64,000 nucleotides of DNA from Nocardioides kribbensis (lineage in GTDB: Bacteria > Actinomycetota > Actinomycetes > Propionibacteriales > Nocardioidaceae): contig NZ_JADCLL010000007.1 in assembly GCF_015070375.1 (NCBI RefSeq), positions 62,001-126,000 of the forward strand. Reading direction: 5' to 3'. Below are positions 42,345 through 51,849 of this stretch, in pieces. Below the pieces are notes generated by a model, which was not told where the DNA came from, searched no databases, and saw nothing but the letters and a program-made list of their open reading frames with translations. The translations under genes and the position numbers were made by a program. Position 1 is the stretch's first letter. Each line of letters begins with the position of its first letter.

Positions 42345-43532
42345 ATGCCGACCAGTCCCACCATGACGAGCAGTCCCACCACGGCGACCAGCCCCACCAC
42401 GACCGGCAGCCCCACCGCGACGACGCAGCCCGGCCCGGCGCAGCCGGCGTCGGTGCCCCTCGACGTCTTCGAGGCCGGCGCCGAGCACGAGCAGGTCGTC
42501 TTCGCCTCGGACCCCGCCACCGGCCTGCGCGCCGTCGTCGCGATCCACTCCACCGCCCTGGGCCCCGCCCTCGGCGGCACCCGGTTCTACCCCTACGCCT
42601 CGACCGCCGACGCCGTCCGCGACGTGCTCGCCCTCTCCCGCGGGATGTCCTACAAGGCGGCGCTGGCCGGGCTCGACCTGGGCGGCGGCAAGGCCGTCAT
42701 CATCGGCGACCCCGCCACCCTGAAGTCCGAGGCCCTGCTGCGGGCCTACGGCCGCTTCGTGCAGACCCTCGGCGGTCGCTACAACACCGCCTGCGACGTC
42801 GGCACCTTCTCCGAGGACATGGACCACGTGGCCCGCGAGTGCGACTTCGTCACCGGCCGCACCCAGGCCCACGGCGGGGCCGGCGACAGCTCGGTGCTGA
42901 CCGCCTACGGCGTCTTCCGGGGCATGCTCGCCTGTGCCGAGCACGTGTGGGGGTCGGCCACCCTGGCCGGACGCACCGTCGGCGTCGCCGGCGTCGGCAA
43001 GGTCGGACGCCACCTCGTGGAGCTGCTCGTGGCGGACGGCGCCGACGTCGTGGTCACCGACGTGCACGGCCCGGCCGTCGACGCGGTGCGAGCCGCGCAC
43101 CCCGGGGTCCGCGCCGCCGCCTCGACCGCCGAGCTCGTCGCGCTGCCCCTCGACGTCTACGCACCCTGCGCGCTCGGTGGCGCGATCGACGACGACGTGC
43201 TCGCCGTGCTGCGCGCGAGCGTGGTGTGCGGCGCCGCCAACAACCAGCTCGCGCACCCCGGGGTCGACAAGGCGATGCTCGACCGAGGGATCGTCTACGC
43301 GCCCGACTACTGCGTCAACGCCGGCGGCCTCGTGCAGGTCGCCGACGAGCTCGACCCGCGTGGCTTCTCCTTCGAGCGGGCCCGCGCGCGGGCCCACCTG
43401 ATCGGCGACACCACCCGCCGGGTGCTCAGCCTCGCCGCCACCGACGGGGTCTCCCCCGCCGTCGCCGCCGACCGGCTCGCCGAGGCCCGCATGCGCGACG
43501 TGGGTCGCCTGCGCGGCATCTGGGTCGGCTGA
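42345..43532 (+). CDS. vdh: Valine (Leu/Phe) dehydrogenase family
   Basis: 395 residues. The glycine-rich catalytic loop [19 protein letters not shown] and [19 protein letters not shown], with catalytic Lys in S-Y-K-A-A, define the Glu/Leu/Phe/Val dehydrogenase superfamily; [20 protein letters not shown] is the NAD-binding motif and [11 protein letters not shown] is typical of Leu/Val enzymes. It deaminates branched-chain amino acids to keto acids, feeding branched fatty acid synthesis. The N-terminal ~37 residues are a repeat (SPTxxx x4) not found in the family. The real start could be the ATG at 42345 or a GTG nearer [10 protein letters not shown]. It lies next to DUF3073 and purM, as I recall for Streptomyces. 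Confidence 0.85.
   Translation: MPTSPTMTSSPTTATSPTTTGSPTATTQPGPAQPASVPLDVFEAGAEHEQVVFASDPATGLRAVVAIHSTALGPALGGTRFYPYASTADAVRDVLALSRGMSYKAALAGLDLGGGKAVIIGDPATLKSEALLRAYGRFVQTLGGRYNTACDVGTFSEDMDHVARECDFVTGRTQAHGGAGDSSVLTAYGVFRGMLACAEHVWGSATLAGRTVGVAGVGKVGRHLVELLVADGADVVVTDVHGPAVDAVRAAHPGVRAAASTAELVALPLDVYAPCALGGAIDDDVLAVLRASVVCGAANNQLAHPGVDKAMLDRGIVYAPDYCVNAGGLVQVADELDPRGFSFERARARAHLIGDTTRRVLSLAATDGVSPAVAADRLAEARMRDVGRLRGIWVG
42354..42425 (+). repeat. Four 18-bp repeats encoding SPTxxx
   Basis: Four adjacent 18-bp units beginning agtcccacc or agccccacc encode [18 protein letters not shown] and SPTATT at the N-terminus of the valine dehydrogenase reading frame. Units diverge at some third positions. 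Confidence 0.85.
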
Positions 43533-43559
43533 GGCCGAGAGCGACACCGGGCACACGCA

Positions 43560-43590
43560 GACGGCCGCCGGGCAGGGCCCGGCGGTCGTC
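43560..43590. terminator. Bidirectional terminator between vdh and DUF3073 genes
   Basis: gacggccgccgggc pairs with gcccggcggtcgtc, 14 pairs with one G-U, loop of 3. It lies between two convergent genes and can serve both. Confidence 0.75.
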
Positions 43591-43611
43591 TGGTGCGTGC
43601 GTCAGACGGAG

Positions 43612-43800
43612 TCAGTCACGACGCGGGTCGGCGTAGTCCGACCACTTCTCGAGCTCTTCGGGCTCCAGCTCGTCGGTGCTGTCCTGGTGGTTCTCGCCAT
43701 GCAGCTCGTTGGCCAGCGCCCCGAAGTCCGTCTCGTGAGTGCGGTACTTCAGGTCGCGGGCGACCTTCGTCTGCTTGGCCTTAGCTCGGCCGCGCCCCAT
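43612..43800 (-). CDS. DUF3073 family protein
   Basis: 62 residues: MGRGRAKAKQTKVARDLKY at the N-terminus and ELEKWSDYADPRRD at the C-terminus. This is the signature of DUF3073, a small actinobacterial protein with a basic start and acidic middle. Function unknown. The ATG at 43800 has GAGGGGG about 9 bases upstream. Downstream of purM on the same strand (254-bp gap), a position conserved in actinobacteria as I recall. Confidence 0.88.
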   Translation of the reverse strand: MGRGRAKAKQTKVARDLKYRTHETDFGALANELHGENHQDSTDELEPEELEKWSDYADPRRD

Positions 43801-44054
43801 AGGGTCAGCCCCCTCGCACGCTCGGCCGGGGCCCATGGCTCCCGGGCTGTCTCTCGAATACTCGTGGCGCCAACGCTACCTGCTGCCCGGTCGTTCCCGC
43901 ACACCAGTCCGGTGTTTCGGACCACCGATCTCGTCGGTCCGCCCCGCCGCGGGGCCGCCGACGGTGGATCGTGTCGTCGAAATCACCGTGCCCGGGCGAG
44001 CCGGACCGTGCCGGTCTGGGCCGGTCCAGGCCGGTCCGACCCCGCCCGGAGGCC

Positions 44055-45134
44055 TCACCAGCCCGGGTGCTGGCCCGTCAGCAGGACGCGTCCGCCGTCG
44101 GTGTCGCTGCTGCTCACGTGGCCCGCGGCCCAGGCCCGCACGCCATGGCCGGCGAGCACGCCCACGGCCCGGTCGACCTCGGCGGCCGGCAGCATCGCCA
44201 CCATGCCGACGCCGCAGTTGAGGGTGGCCTCGAGGTCGGGCTGCGAGACGTCGCCGACGCGCCGCACGAGGTCGAAGATCGGCTGCGGGGTCCAGGTCGC
44301 ACGGTCGAGCACGGCCACGAGCTCCTCGGGCATGACCCGCTCGAGGTTGGCCGCCAGGCCACCGCCGGTGACGTGCGACATCGCGTGCACCTCGACACTG
44401 TCGGCGAGGTCGAGGCAGGCCTTGGCGTAGATCCGGGTGGGGGTGAGCAGCTCCTCGCCCAGGGTGCGGCCGAGCTCGGGCACGTCGCGGTCCAGCGCCC
44501 AGCCGGCGCCGCCGTCGGCGGGGGCGCCGAGGAGCACGTGGCGCACCAGGGAGTAGCCGTTGGAGTGCAGGCCGCTGGCCTCCATGGCCAGCACCACGTC
44601 GCCGGGGCGCACGCGGCCCGGGCCGAGGAGGCGGTCGGCCTCGACCACGCCGGTGGTCGCACCGGCCACGTCGTACTCGTCGGGGGCCAGCAGGCCGGGG
44701 TGCTCCGCGGTCTCGCCGCCGATGAGGGCGCAGCCGGCCTCCAGGCAGGCCTCGGCGATGCCCTTGACGATCGCGGCGATGCGCTCGGGCACGACCCGGC
44801 CGGTGGCGATGTAGTCGGTCATGAAGAGCGGCTCGGCGCCGCAGACCACGAGGTCGTCGACGACCATGCCGACCAGGTCGAAGCCGATGGTGTCGTGGAC
44901 GTCCATCGCCTGGGCGATCGCCACCTTGGTGCCGACGCCGTCGGTGGAGGTGGCCAGCAGGGGCCGCTCGTAGCGGGTGAGGGCGGAGGCGTCGAAGAGG
45001 CCGGCGAAGCCGCCCAGCCCGCCGATCATCTCCGGGCGCCGGGCCTTGTCGACCCACACCTTCATCAGCTCGATGGCCTTGTCGGCCGCCTCGATGTTGA
45101 CGCCCGCCTCGGCGTACGCGTTGGACTCGCTCAC
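44055..45134 (-). CDS. purM: Phosphoribosylformylglycinamidine cyclo-ligase (AIR synthetase)
   Basis: 359 residues, normal length. It closes the imidazole ring of FGAM to AIR using ATP, fifth step of purine synthesis. Key segments: AYAEAGVNIEAADKAIELMK, LATSTDGVGTKVAIA, IGFDLVGMVVDDLVVCGAEP, ALIGGETAEHPGL (metal/ATP site), ASGLHSNGYSLVR, HVTGGGLAANLERV and FNL-like NCGVGMVA. It follows purF by 21 bases on the same strand, so purF-purM form an operon. Confidence 0.97.
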   Translation of the reverse strand: MSESNAYAEAGVNIEAADKAIELMKVWVDKARRPEMIGGLGGFAGLFDASALTRYERPLLATSTDGVGTKVAIAQAMDVHDTIGFDLVGMVVDDLVVCGAEPLFMTDYIATGRVVPERIAAIVKGIAEACLEAGCALIGGETAEHPGLLAPDEYDVAGATTGVVEADRLLGPGRVRPGDVVLAMEASGLHSNGYSLVRHVLLGAPADGGAGWALDRDVPELGRTLGEELLTPTRIYAKACLDLADSVEVHAMSHVTGGGLAANLERVMPEELVAVLDRATWTPQPIFDLVRRVGDVSQPDLEATLNCGVGMVAMLPAAEVDRAVGVLAGHGVRAWAAGHVSSSDTDGGRVLLTGQHPGW

Positions 45135-45155
45135 GGGTGACCTTCCGGGGTGGTG

Positions 45156-46700
45156 TCAGGGGTTGTTGAGCACGGGCAGCGCCTTGCCCAGGGTCGGCGA
45201 GGAGAGGGTGGTCTCCAGCAGGTGCTTGCCCAGCAGGTTCTCGTCGGGCAGCGGCACGGGGTACTCCCCGGTGAAGCAGGCCTGGCAGAGCCGCTCGGCG
45301 GGCTGCTTGGTGGACTGGATCATCCCGTCGAGGGAGATGTAGCCCAGGGTGTCGGCGCCGACGCTGGCGGCGATCTCCTCGGGGCTGAGGCCGTTGGCGA
45401 TCAGCTCGGCGCGGGTGGCGAAGTCGATGCCGTAGAAGCAGGGCCACTTCACCGGCGGTGAGGAGATCCGCACGTGCACCTCGCGGGCGCCGGCCTCGCG
45501 CAGCATCCTGACCTGGGCGCGCTGGGTGTTGCCGCGCACGATCGAGTCGTCGACCACGACGATCCGCTTGCCGCGGATCATGTGCTCCAGCGCGTTGAGC
45601 TTGAGCCGGATGCCGAGCTGGCGCAGCGTCTGGCTGGGCTGGATGAAGGTGCGCCCGACGTAGGCGTTCTTGACGAAGCCCTGACCGAAGGGGATGCCGC
45701 TCTCCTCGGCGTAGCCGGCAGCGGCCGGGGTGCCCGACTCGGGCACCGGGATGACCAGATCGGCCTCGACGGGGTACTCGCGCGCCAGCTGACGGCCCAT
45801 CTCCACGCGCGACTCGTGCACGCTGCGCCCGGAGATGGTGGCGTCAGGGCGGGCGAGGTAGACGTACTCGAAGACGCAGCCCTTGCGGTCGGGCTCGGCG
45901 AAGCGGTGCGAGCGCAGGCCGTTCTCGTCGATGACGATCATCTCGCCCGGCTCGACCTCGCGCACGACGGAGGCGCCGATCGTGGCCAGGGCGGCGTCCT
46001 CGGAGGCCACGACCCAGCCGCGGTCGAGGCGGCCCAGCACCAGCGGGCGGATGCCCTGGGGGTCACGGGCGGCGTAGAGGGTGTTCTCGTTCATCCACAC
46101 GAAGCAGAAGGCGCCGCGCAGCAGCGGGAGCACCTCGAGGGCGCGCTGCTCCAGGGTGGAGTCGGGGTGGTGGGCCAGCAGCGCCGTCACCAGGCCGGTG
46201 TCGTTGGTGGAGTGCTCCACCGGGCGCTGGTGCAGGTCGAGCTCGTCGTCGGGGCCGGGCAGCGCCTCGACCATCTCGCGCAGCTCGTGGGAGTTGATGA
46301 GGTTGCCGTTGTGGCCCAGGGCGATGGACCCGTCGACGGTGGGCCGGAAGGTGGGCTGCGCGTTCTGCCACGTGCTGGCCCCGGTGGTGGAGTAGCGGGA
46401 GTGGCCGATCGCGAGGTGGCCCTTGAGCGAGTCGAGGGTGGTCTCGTCGAAGACCTGGGAGACCAGGCCCATGTCCTTGTAGACCAGGATCTGACGCCCG
46501 TTGGAGACCGCGATGCCGGCCGACTCCTGCCCGCGGTGCTGGAGGGCGTAGAGACCGAAGTAGGTCAGCTTGGCGACGTCCTCCCCCGGGGCCCAGACGC
46601 CGAAGACGCCACACGCGTCCTGCGGTCCTTGGTCCTGCGGGTCGAGGGCCGTCGTGAGCCGGCCGTCCCCACCCCTGCGCGCGCTGCTGATGAAGGGCAC
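45156..46700 (-). CDS. purF: Amidophosphoribosyltransferase
   Basis: 514 residues. First committed step of purine synthesis: PRPP plus glutamine to phosphoribosylamine. The N-terminus is a short propeptide; autoprocessing would expose the catalytic Cys of PQDACGVFG (Cys 30). The glutaminase domain continues with LYALQHRGQESAGIA and IGHSRYSTTG. The transferase domain carries the PRPP loop RIVVVDDSIVRGNTQ. Cys residues at PVKWPCFYGID and AERLCQACFTGEYP fit the [4Fe-4S] cluster ligands of Bacillus-type PurF. The GTG at 46700 is used; it is divergent from a histidine kinase. Confidence 0.96.
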   Translation of the reverse strand: MPFISSARRGGDGRLTTALDPQDQGPQDACGVFGVWAPGEDVAKLTYFGLYALQHRGQESAGIAVSNGRQILVYKDMGLVSQVFDETTLDSLKGHLAIGHSRYSTTGASTWQNAQPTFRPTVDGSIALGHNGNLINSHELREMVEALPGPDDELDLHQRPVEHSTNDTGLVTALLAHHPDSTLEQRALEVLPLLRGAFCFVWMNENTLYAARDPQGIRPLVLGRLDRGWVVASEDAALATIGASVVREVEPGEMIVIDENGLRSHRFAEPDRKGCVFEYVYLARPDATISGRSVHESRVEMGRQLAREYPVEADLVIPVPESGTPAAAGYAEESGIPFGQGFVKNAYVGRTFIQPSQTLRQLGIRLKLNALEHMIRGKRIVVVDDSIVRGNTQRAQVRMLREAGAREVHVRISSPPVKWPCFYGIDFATRAELIANGLSPEEIAASVGADTLGYISLDGMIQSTKQPAERLCQACFTGEYPVPLPDENLLGKHLLETTLSSPTLGKALPVLNNP

Positions 46701-46968
46701 GGCCCCCAGTCTAGGGCCCTCCCGGGGCGGCCGCCGACCATCGCCCAGCCCGCGGCGGCCGGCGGCGCACGACACCCGGCGCGGCTCGCGCCGTGACCCC
46801 TCCCCAGGTCGAGTGCCGCCCGGACTAGGCCGATCGACCCACCCGGCCCCGGACCGAACGGACAGGAACCGGGCCTGGCCTGGGCCGATCCCGGGTCAGC
46901 GCAGCCCCCTCACCCCTACTCTCGGGAGGAGCGCCCCACCGCCGGCGGGCGCTCGGAAGGGGTGCAGG
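46701..46968. promoter_or_regulatory. 268-bp divergent region between purF and the histidine kinase
   Basis: No supportable gene. It should contain the promoters for purFM (minus) and the kinase (plus). Short repeats of cgggcctggcctgggcc type occur near 46874-46895. I see no PurR box and no clear riboswitch fold. Confidence 0.45.
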
Positions 46969-48819
46969 GTGACGACGTGGCGCGCAGCGCTCGACGAGCC
47001 GACGCACGCTGCCCGCACGCTCGCGACCCGCCCCGCCGACGCACCCCGCCCCTTGCCCAGCCCGGCCGGCGACGGTCTCCAGGTCGTCGCCGAGGGCGTC
47101 ACCCGCATCGCCGGCTTCGGCGTGGCCGCCCTGTCGCTGGTGCGTGACGTCGACCAGCTCGAGGTGGTCGCGGTGGCCGGCGACGAGGACGCCGCCGGCG
47201 CCCTCCTCGGCACCCGCACCACGGTCGCCTCCCTCGAGGCGGAGATGGAGATCGCCGACGCGTGGGGGGCGCTGCGCTTCGTGCCCCAGGAGCGCCTCGA
47301 CCACCTCGACCCCGACCTGACCGTCGACGGCTGGGTGCCCGAGCTCGTGCCGCTCGAGGGCCCCGACGCCTGGCACCCCCTCGACCTGCTGTGCGCGCCG
47401 CTGCTCGCCCCCGACGGCCGGCTCATCGGGCTGCTCTCGATGGACCTCCCCCGCGACGGCCGCCGCCCCGGGCCCGCGGCGCGCCGGGTGCTGGAGGAGT
47501 ACGCCCGTCAGGCCGCCCACGCGGCGCTGCTCACGCTCCAGCGCGAGGAGCTGGCCGAGCAGGTGCGCCTCGCCGGCACCGCTCGCGAGATCGTCCGCAA
47601 CGCCAGCAGCCACCACGGGCTCGCCCAGATCCTCGAGGAGACCGGCTCGGCGCTGGTCGAGGGCTTCGGCGCCGCCGGCATGTGGATCCAGGTCTTCGAC
47701 GCCGACGACCGCGGCGCCAGCGTGCTGCTCGCCGTCGACGGCAGCGAGGTGGTGCTGCCCGCGCGCCTGGTGCGCGTCGCCGAGGCCGCCGCCCGCGAGT
47801 GCTGGTCGCGCCAGCGGGTCGAGGTCATCGACACCGGTCGAGAGCGTCATGCCGAGCTGCCGCCCGGCGACCACGCCGCCGTCGTGGCCTTCCTCGACTC
47901 GATCGGGGTCGGCTCCATCATGTTCGTGCCCATCGGCGCCGGCCCGGAGTGCCTGGGCAACCTCGTGCTCACCCGCGCCGCCACCTGCCCGGAGTGGACC
48001 GACGTGCAGGTCGAGGCCGTGCTCGACATCGGTCACGACCTGGGCCGGGTCGTGCTCAACGCCCGCGGCTTCGAGCGCGAGCACCGGCTGGTCAAGGAGC
48101 TCCAGGCCCTCGACGTCTACAAGACCCGCCTCATCGCCACCGTCTCCCACGAGCTGAAGAACCCCCTCACCTCCGTGGTCGGCCACCTCGAGCTGCTCAC
48201 GGTGCTCGACGAGCTGCCTGCCCGGGCCACCGCCTCGCTCGCCGCGATCGGTCGCGGCACGACCAAGCTGGCCCGCGTGGTCGACGACCTGTTGCTGCTC
48301 TCGCGCGTCGGCGACCCCGAGCGCCTCGTCGAGGCCGAGCGCGTGGACCTGCTCGGCGTGGTCGCCGAGGCCCACGACCTGGTGCGGGTGGAGGCCCAGC
48401 GCCGCGAGGTCGCCCTCGCCCCGCCCCGGGCCGACGGCGCACCCGCGCGGCTGGTGGTCGAGGGCGACGCCGACGAGCTCGAGCGGGCGGTCACCAACCT
48501 GCTGGGCAACGCGGTCAAGTACAGCCCCCCGGGCAGCGAGGTGCAGGTGGTCGTGCGCCCGCGACGTACGGCGGGGGCGGCGGAGGTCGTGGTCGACGTC
48601 GTCGACCAGGGCATCGGCATCTCGGCCGAGGACCGCGGCCGGCTCTTCGAGGAGTTCTTCCGCTCCACCAACCCCGAGGCGCTCAGCCGCCCGGGCACGG
48701 GGCTGGGGCTGGCCATCGTGGCCCGCATCGCCGCCGGGCACGGCGGCCACGTCGAGGTCGCCTCCGAGCTGGGCCGCGGGAGCACGTTCTCGCTGTGCCT
48801 GCCCGCGGCCACGCCCTGA
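46969..48819 (+). CDS. GAF-domain sensor histidine kinase
   Basis: 616 residues, soluble, no membrane helices. Two GAF-like domains (roughly residues 30-190 and 215-360) precede the kinase core: SHELKNPLTSVVGHLELL (phospho-accepting His), NLLGNAVKYSPPG (N box), DQGIGISAEDRGR (G1) and GTGLGLAIVARIAAGHGG (G2). The ligand for the GAF domains is unknown; redox or oxygen-sensing kinases have this layout. GTG start with GGAAGGGG 7 bases upstream. No response regulator adjoins it. Confidence 0.9.
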   Translation: MTTWRAALDEPTHAARTLATRPADAPRPLPSPAGDGLQVVAEGVTRIAGFGVAALSLVRDVDQLEVVAVAGDEDAAGALLGTRTTVASLEAEMEIADAWGALRFVPQERLDHLDPDLTVDGWVPELVPLEGPDAWHPLDLLCAPLLAPDGRLIGLLSMDLPRDGRRPGPAARRVLEEYARQAAHAALLTLQREELAEQVRLAGTAREIVRNASSHHGLAQILEETGSALVEGFGAAGMWIQVFDADDRGASVLLAVDGSEVVLPARLVRVAEAAARECWSRQRVEVIDTGRERHAELPPGDHAAVVAFLDSIGVGSIMFVPIGAGPECLGNLVLTRAATCPEWTDVQVEAVLDIGHDLGRVVLNARGFEREHRLVKELQALDVYKTRLIATVSHELKNPLTSVVGHLELLTVLDELPARATASLAAIGRGTTKLARVVDDLLLLSRVGDPERLVEAERVDLLGVVAEAHDLVRVEAQRREVALAPPRADGAPARLVVEGDADELERAVTNLLGNAVKYSPPGSEVQVVVRPRRTAGAAEVVVDVVDQGIGISAEDRGRLFEEFFRSTNPEALSRPGTGLGLAIVARIAAGHGGHVEVASELGRGSTFSLCLPAATP

Positions 48820-48837
48820 GGCGACCCCGACTGCTGC

Positions 48838-49308
48838 TCACATGTCGCGGGCGCCCTGCAGGATCGCCTCGCGGATGCGGGTGTAGGTGCCGCACCGGCA
48901 GATGTTGCGGATCGTGTCGAGGTCGCGCTCGGTGATGCTGCGCCCCTCGCGACGCACCTTGCGCACCAGTGCCACCGCGGCCATGATCTGGCCGGGCTGG
49001 CAGTAGCCGCACTGCGCGACGTCACGGTCGATCCAGGCCTGCTGCATCGGGTGGAGCTTGCGGCCGTCGGCCAGCCCCTCGATCGTCGTGACGCGGTCCT
49101 TGGGCTTGAGGTCGCCCACCCGCACCGAGCAGGGGTTGAAGGCCCGGCCGTTGATGTGCGACGTGCACGCCTTGCACACGTTGATGCCGCAGCCGTACTT
49201 GGGGCCGGTGACCCCGAGCAGGTCGCGCAGCACCCAGAGCACGCGCACGTCGTCGTTCACGTTCACCGTGACCGGCTTGCCGTTGAGGATGAAGGTCTGC
49301 TTCGCCAT
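48838..49308 (-). CDS. [2Fe-2S] subunit of xanthine-oxidase-type hydroxylase (IorA-like)
   Basis: 156 residues. N-terminal plant-type ferredoxin domain: GPKYGCGINVCKACTSHING with three Cys and the fourth at NPCS; C-terminal helical [2Fe-2S] domain with CGYCQPGQ and NICRCGTYTRI. It passes electrons from the molybdenum site to an external acceptor. The next gene upstream is the molybdopterin-binding subunit, 13 bases away. There is no FAD subunit gene nearby, which fits isoquinoline 1-oxidoreductase-type enzymes rather than classical xanthine dehydrogenase. Confidence 0.92.
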   Translation of the reverse strand: MAKQTFILNGKPVTVNVNDDVRVLWVLRDLLGVTGPKYGCGINVCKACTSHINGRAFNPCSVRVGDLKPKDRVTTIEGLADGRKLHPMQQAWIDRDVAQCGYCQPGQIMAAVALVRKVRREGRSITERDLDTIRNICRCGTYTRIREAILQGARDM

Positions 49309-49321
49309 GTCGGGCTCCTGG

Positions 49322-51688
49322 TCAGTAGGTGAGCTTGAGCCCGTTGGTGGGCGAGGGGGGCACGGGCGGCACGAACGACTTCGGCTTGAAGGCGATCGGG
49401 TCGTCGTGGTTGATCGGGAACCGCTTGGGCAGCGTGCCGGTGGCGCGCGCGTAGGCGCAGGCCACCGCGGCCGCCGTCGAGCCCACCGCGGCCTCGCCGA
49501 CCCCTCCCGGGGTGTCGGAGTCGGTCTCGACGATGTGCACCTCGACCTCGGGCGGCACGTTCCACTGGCGCGTGTAGAAGTAGTTGTCCCAGCTGGCCTC
49601 CAGGAAGCGCCCGTTCTTGAGGTGGCAGGAGCTGGTGAGGGTCAGCGCGATGCCGTCCATCACCCCGCCCTGCATCTGGGCCTCGACGCCGCGGGGGTTG
49701 ATCACCAGACCGCAGTCGACGGCCACGACGACCTTGGTCACGCGCGGGCCGGTCACGGTCTCGGGGCCGAGGTCGCGGTTGACCGTGGAGGGGCGGGTGT
49801 CGATCTCGACCAGGATGGCCGTGGCGCCCTTGTACTCCTTGTGGATGGCCACGCCCTGGGCCACGCCGGCGGGCAGCGAGCGACCCCAGTTGCCCTCCTT
49901 CCTCACCTTCTCGAGCACGGCCTTGACCCGGTCGTTCTTGAGGAACTTCAGGCGGAACTCCAGCGGGTCCGTCCCCACCTTCTTCGCCAGCTGGTCGATG
50001 GTCAGCTCGGCGGCCACGGCGACGTCGGGAGAGTAGATGTTGCGCATGGAGCCGGTGCGGAAGCGCTGGTCGGTCTCGTTGAGCAGCTGCGTCACGACAC
50101 CGAAGTCGTAGGGCAGCTCCTGGGTCAGGGTGAAGATCGACTGCGAGAAGGTCAGGCCGCCGAGGTAGCGCCCGACCTCGGTGGGCAGCTCGTCGGCGGT
50201 GGCGGTCAGGATCTCGCCGAGACCGTGGCTGAAGTCGGTCACGACGCTGGTGTGGCGCTGCTCGAAGCTCAGCACCTGGTCCTCACCGGTCAGGCCACCC
50301 TTGAGCACCGTGGCGCGCACCCGCGAGGTGGCCATCGGGTGCAGGCGACCCTGGCGCGGCTCGTCGGCGCGGTGCCACATCAGCTTGACGGGCACGCCCA
50401 TCGCCTTGCTGATCTCGGCCGCCTCCAGGGCGTGGTCGCCGAAGAGCTTGTGGCCGAAGGAGCCGCCGCCGGTGATCACGTTGACCTTGACCGCGTTGAC
50501 GGGCAGGCCGAGCATGATCGCGATGTTCTCCTGGGCCAGGATCGGGACCTTGAGACCGGCCCAGATCTCGGCGCCGTCCTCGCGCACGTCGGCGATGGCG
50601 GCGTAGGGCTCGAGGGCCGCGCTGCTGCGGAACATGAACTCGAACTCGGTCTCCACCGACTCCGCCAGCACCGGCACGTCGGGCACGACGAGGGGCAGCT
50701 CGGCGCGCTTGATGCCGGCCAGGACGGTCTCGTCGGACTCGCCGCTCGCGGTGCCGGGGTTCCAGTCGACCTGCATCTCGCGGATGGCGTCGATGCAGTG
50801 GCCGAAGGTCTTGGCCCGCACGGCGATGCCGCTGCTGATCTGCGCGACGTGGGTCACCCCGGGCATCTTCTTGATGGCGGCGAGGTTCTTGAGGCCGTTC
50901 TCCTTCGGGGTGCCCTGGTGCTCGGGGGCGCGGCACACCATGGTCGGCAGCGCACCGGGCACGTCGAGGTCGGTGGTGAAGTCCTTCTTGCCGGTCACCG
51001 CGGCGCGGGCGTCCAGGCGGTTCTTCGGGGTGCCGATGACCCGGAAGTCGGACGGGGGCCGCAGCACGACCTCGACGGCCTCCACGACCTGGCTCGCGGC
51101 GTCGCCGGCGATGTCGCCGTAGGTGACGTTGTTGCCCGCCAGGTCGCTGATCACGCCGCCGGTGGTCGTGAGACGGTCGGCGGTGGTGCCGAACAGGATG
51201 GCCGCGGCCTCGAGCAGCTTCTGCCGGGCCAGCGCGCCGGCGACGCGCACGGGCGTGTAGGTCGAGAAGGTGGTGTTGGAGCCACCGGTGAGCTGGTTGA
51301 AGACCAGCTCCGGACGCGCCGGTGCCAGCGTCACCTTGACCTTGCTCATCGGCAGGTCGAGCTCCTCGGCGAGGATCATCGTGGTCGAGGTGAGGATGCC
51401 CTGACCGACCTCGGTGCGGGGCAGCTCGAACGACGCGGTGCCGTCCTCGTTGATGGTGACGGTGATCAGCTGCGAGGTCGGCAGCGCCGAGTCGGTCTGC
51501 AGGTCCTCGAGGTCGTAGAGCTCGGGCAGCTGCGGGCCCGACGGGATCGCGGCCGAGGCGCGGTTGCTGCCCGTGGCGAGGTCGGCGCCGACGACGAGGG
51601 TCGTGCCGGCGAGGACGTAGCCGATGAAGCTGCGGCGGCCCAGGGCAGCCGGCGGAGCGGCCGACTGGTGGTCGTGGAGCTCGGTCAT
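49322..51688 (-). CDS. Molybdopterin-binding subunit of two-subunit hydroxylase (IorB-like)
   Basis: 788 residues. Twin-arginine signal RRSFIGYVLAGTTLVVGAD after an ~20-residue N-terminus, so the enzyme is exported folded, carrying its small subunit. The mature part has TEVGQGILTSTTMILAEEL (a molybdopterin-proximal segment in this family), FGHKLFGDHALEAAEISKAM and HRADEPRQGRLHPM, and VVAVDCGLVINPRGVEAQMQ with GGVGEAAVGSTAAAVACAYA at the C-terminus (the Glu of G-V-G-E is the catalytic base). It probably oxidises aldehydes or N-heterocycles. ATG at 51688 with GGAGG 7 bases upstream. Confidence 0.9.
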   Translation of the reverse strand: MTELHDHQSAAPPAALGRRSFIGYVLAGTTLVVGADLATGSNRASAAIPSGPQLPELYDLEDLQTDSALPTSQLITVTINEDGTASFELPRTEVGQGILTSTTMILAEELDLPMSKVKVTLAPARPELVFNQLTGGSNTTFSTYTPVRVAGALARQKLLEAAAILFGTTADRLTTTGGVISDLAGNNVTYGDIAGDAASQVVEAVEVVLRPPSDFRVIGTPKNRLDARAAVTGKKDFTTDLDVPGALPTMVCRAPEHQGTPKENGLKNLAAIKKMPGVTHVAQISSGIAVRAKTFGHCIDAIREMQVDWNPGTASGESDETVLAGIKRAELPLVVPDVPVLAESVETEFEFMFRSSAALEPYAAIADVREDGAEIWAGLKVPILAQENIAIMLGLPVNAVKVNVITGGGSFGHKLFGDHALEAAEISKAMGVPVKLMWHRADEPRQGRLHPMATSRVRATVLKGGLTGEDQVLSFEQRHTSVVTDFSHGLGEILTATADELPTEVGRYLGGLTFSQSIFTLTQELPYDFGVVTQLLNETDQRFRTGSMRNIYSPDVAVAAELTIDQLAKKVGTDPLEFRLKFLKNDRVKAVLEKVRKEGNWGRSLPAGVAQGVAIHKEYKGATAILVEIDTRPSTVNRDLGPETVTGPRVTKVVVAVDCGLVINPRGVEAQMQGGVMDGIALTLTSSCHLKNGRFLEASWDNYFYTRQWNVPPEVEVHIVETDSDTPGGVGEAAVGSTAAAVACAYARATGTLPKRFPINHDDPIAFKPKSFVPPVPPSPTNGLKLTY

Positions 51689-51745
51689 GCGTGGCCTCCA
51701 GGTGGGTGCCGGGCGCTCCCCCATGAAGCGTCCCGAGAATGACAA

Positions 51746-51821
51746 GACTGACAGGGAGTGCTGTCAGTCACCATGCCCACGGCGCCCACGATGTGACCAC
51801 TGCCACTGTGCACCCTGCACA
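51746..51821 (-). promoter_or_regulatory. Two inverted repeats upstream of the hydroxylase operon
   Basis: gactgaca-N8-tgtcagtc (51746-51769) and tgtgca-ccc-tgcaca (51807-51821), both perfect, lie between the PucR gene end and the hydroxylase start. The first could also act as a weak hairpin after the PucR gene. Their position before the operon suggests operator sites. Confidence 0.5.
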
Positions 51822-51849
51822 TCGCGCGGCGGTCGGGGACCGCGCCGGC

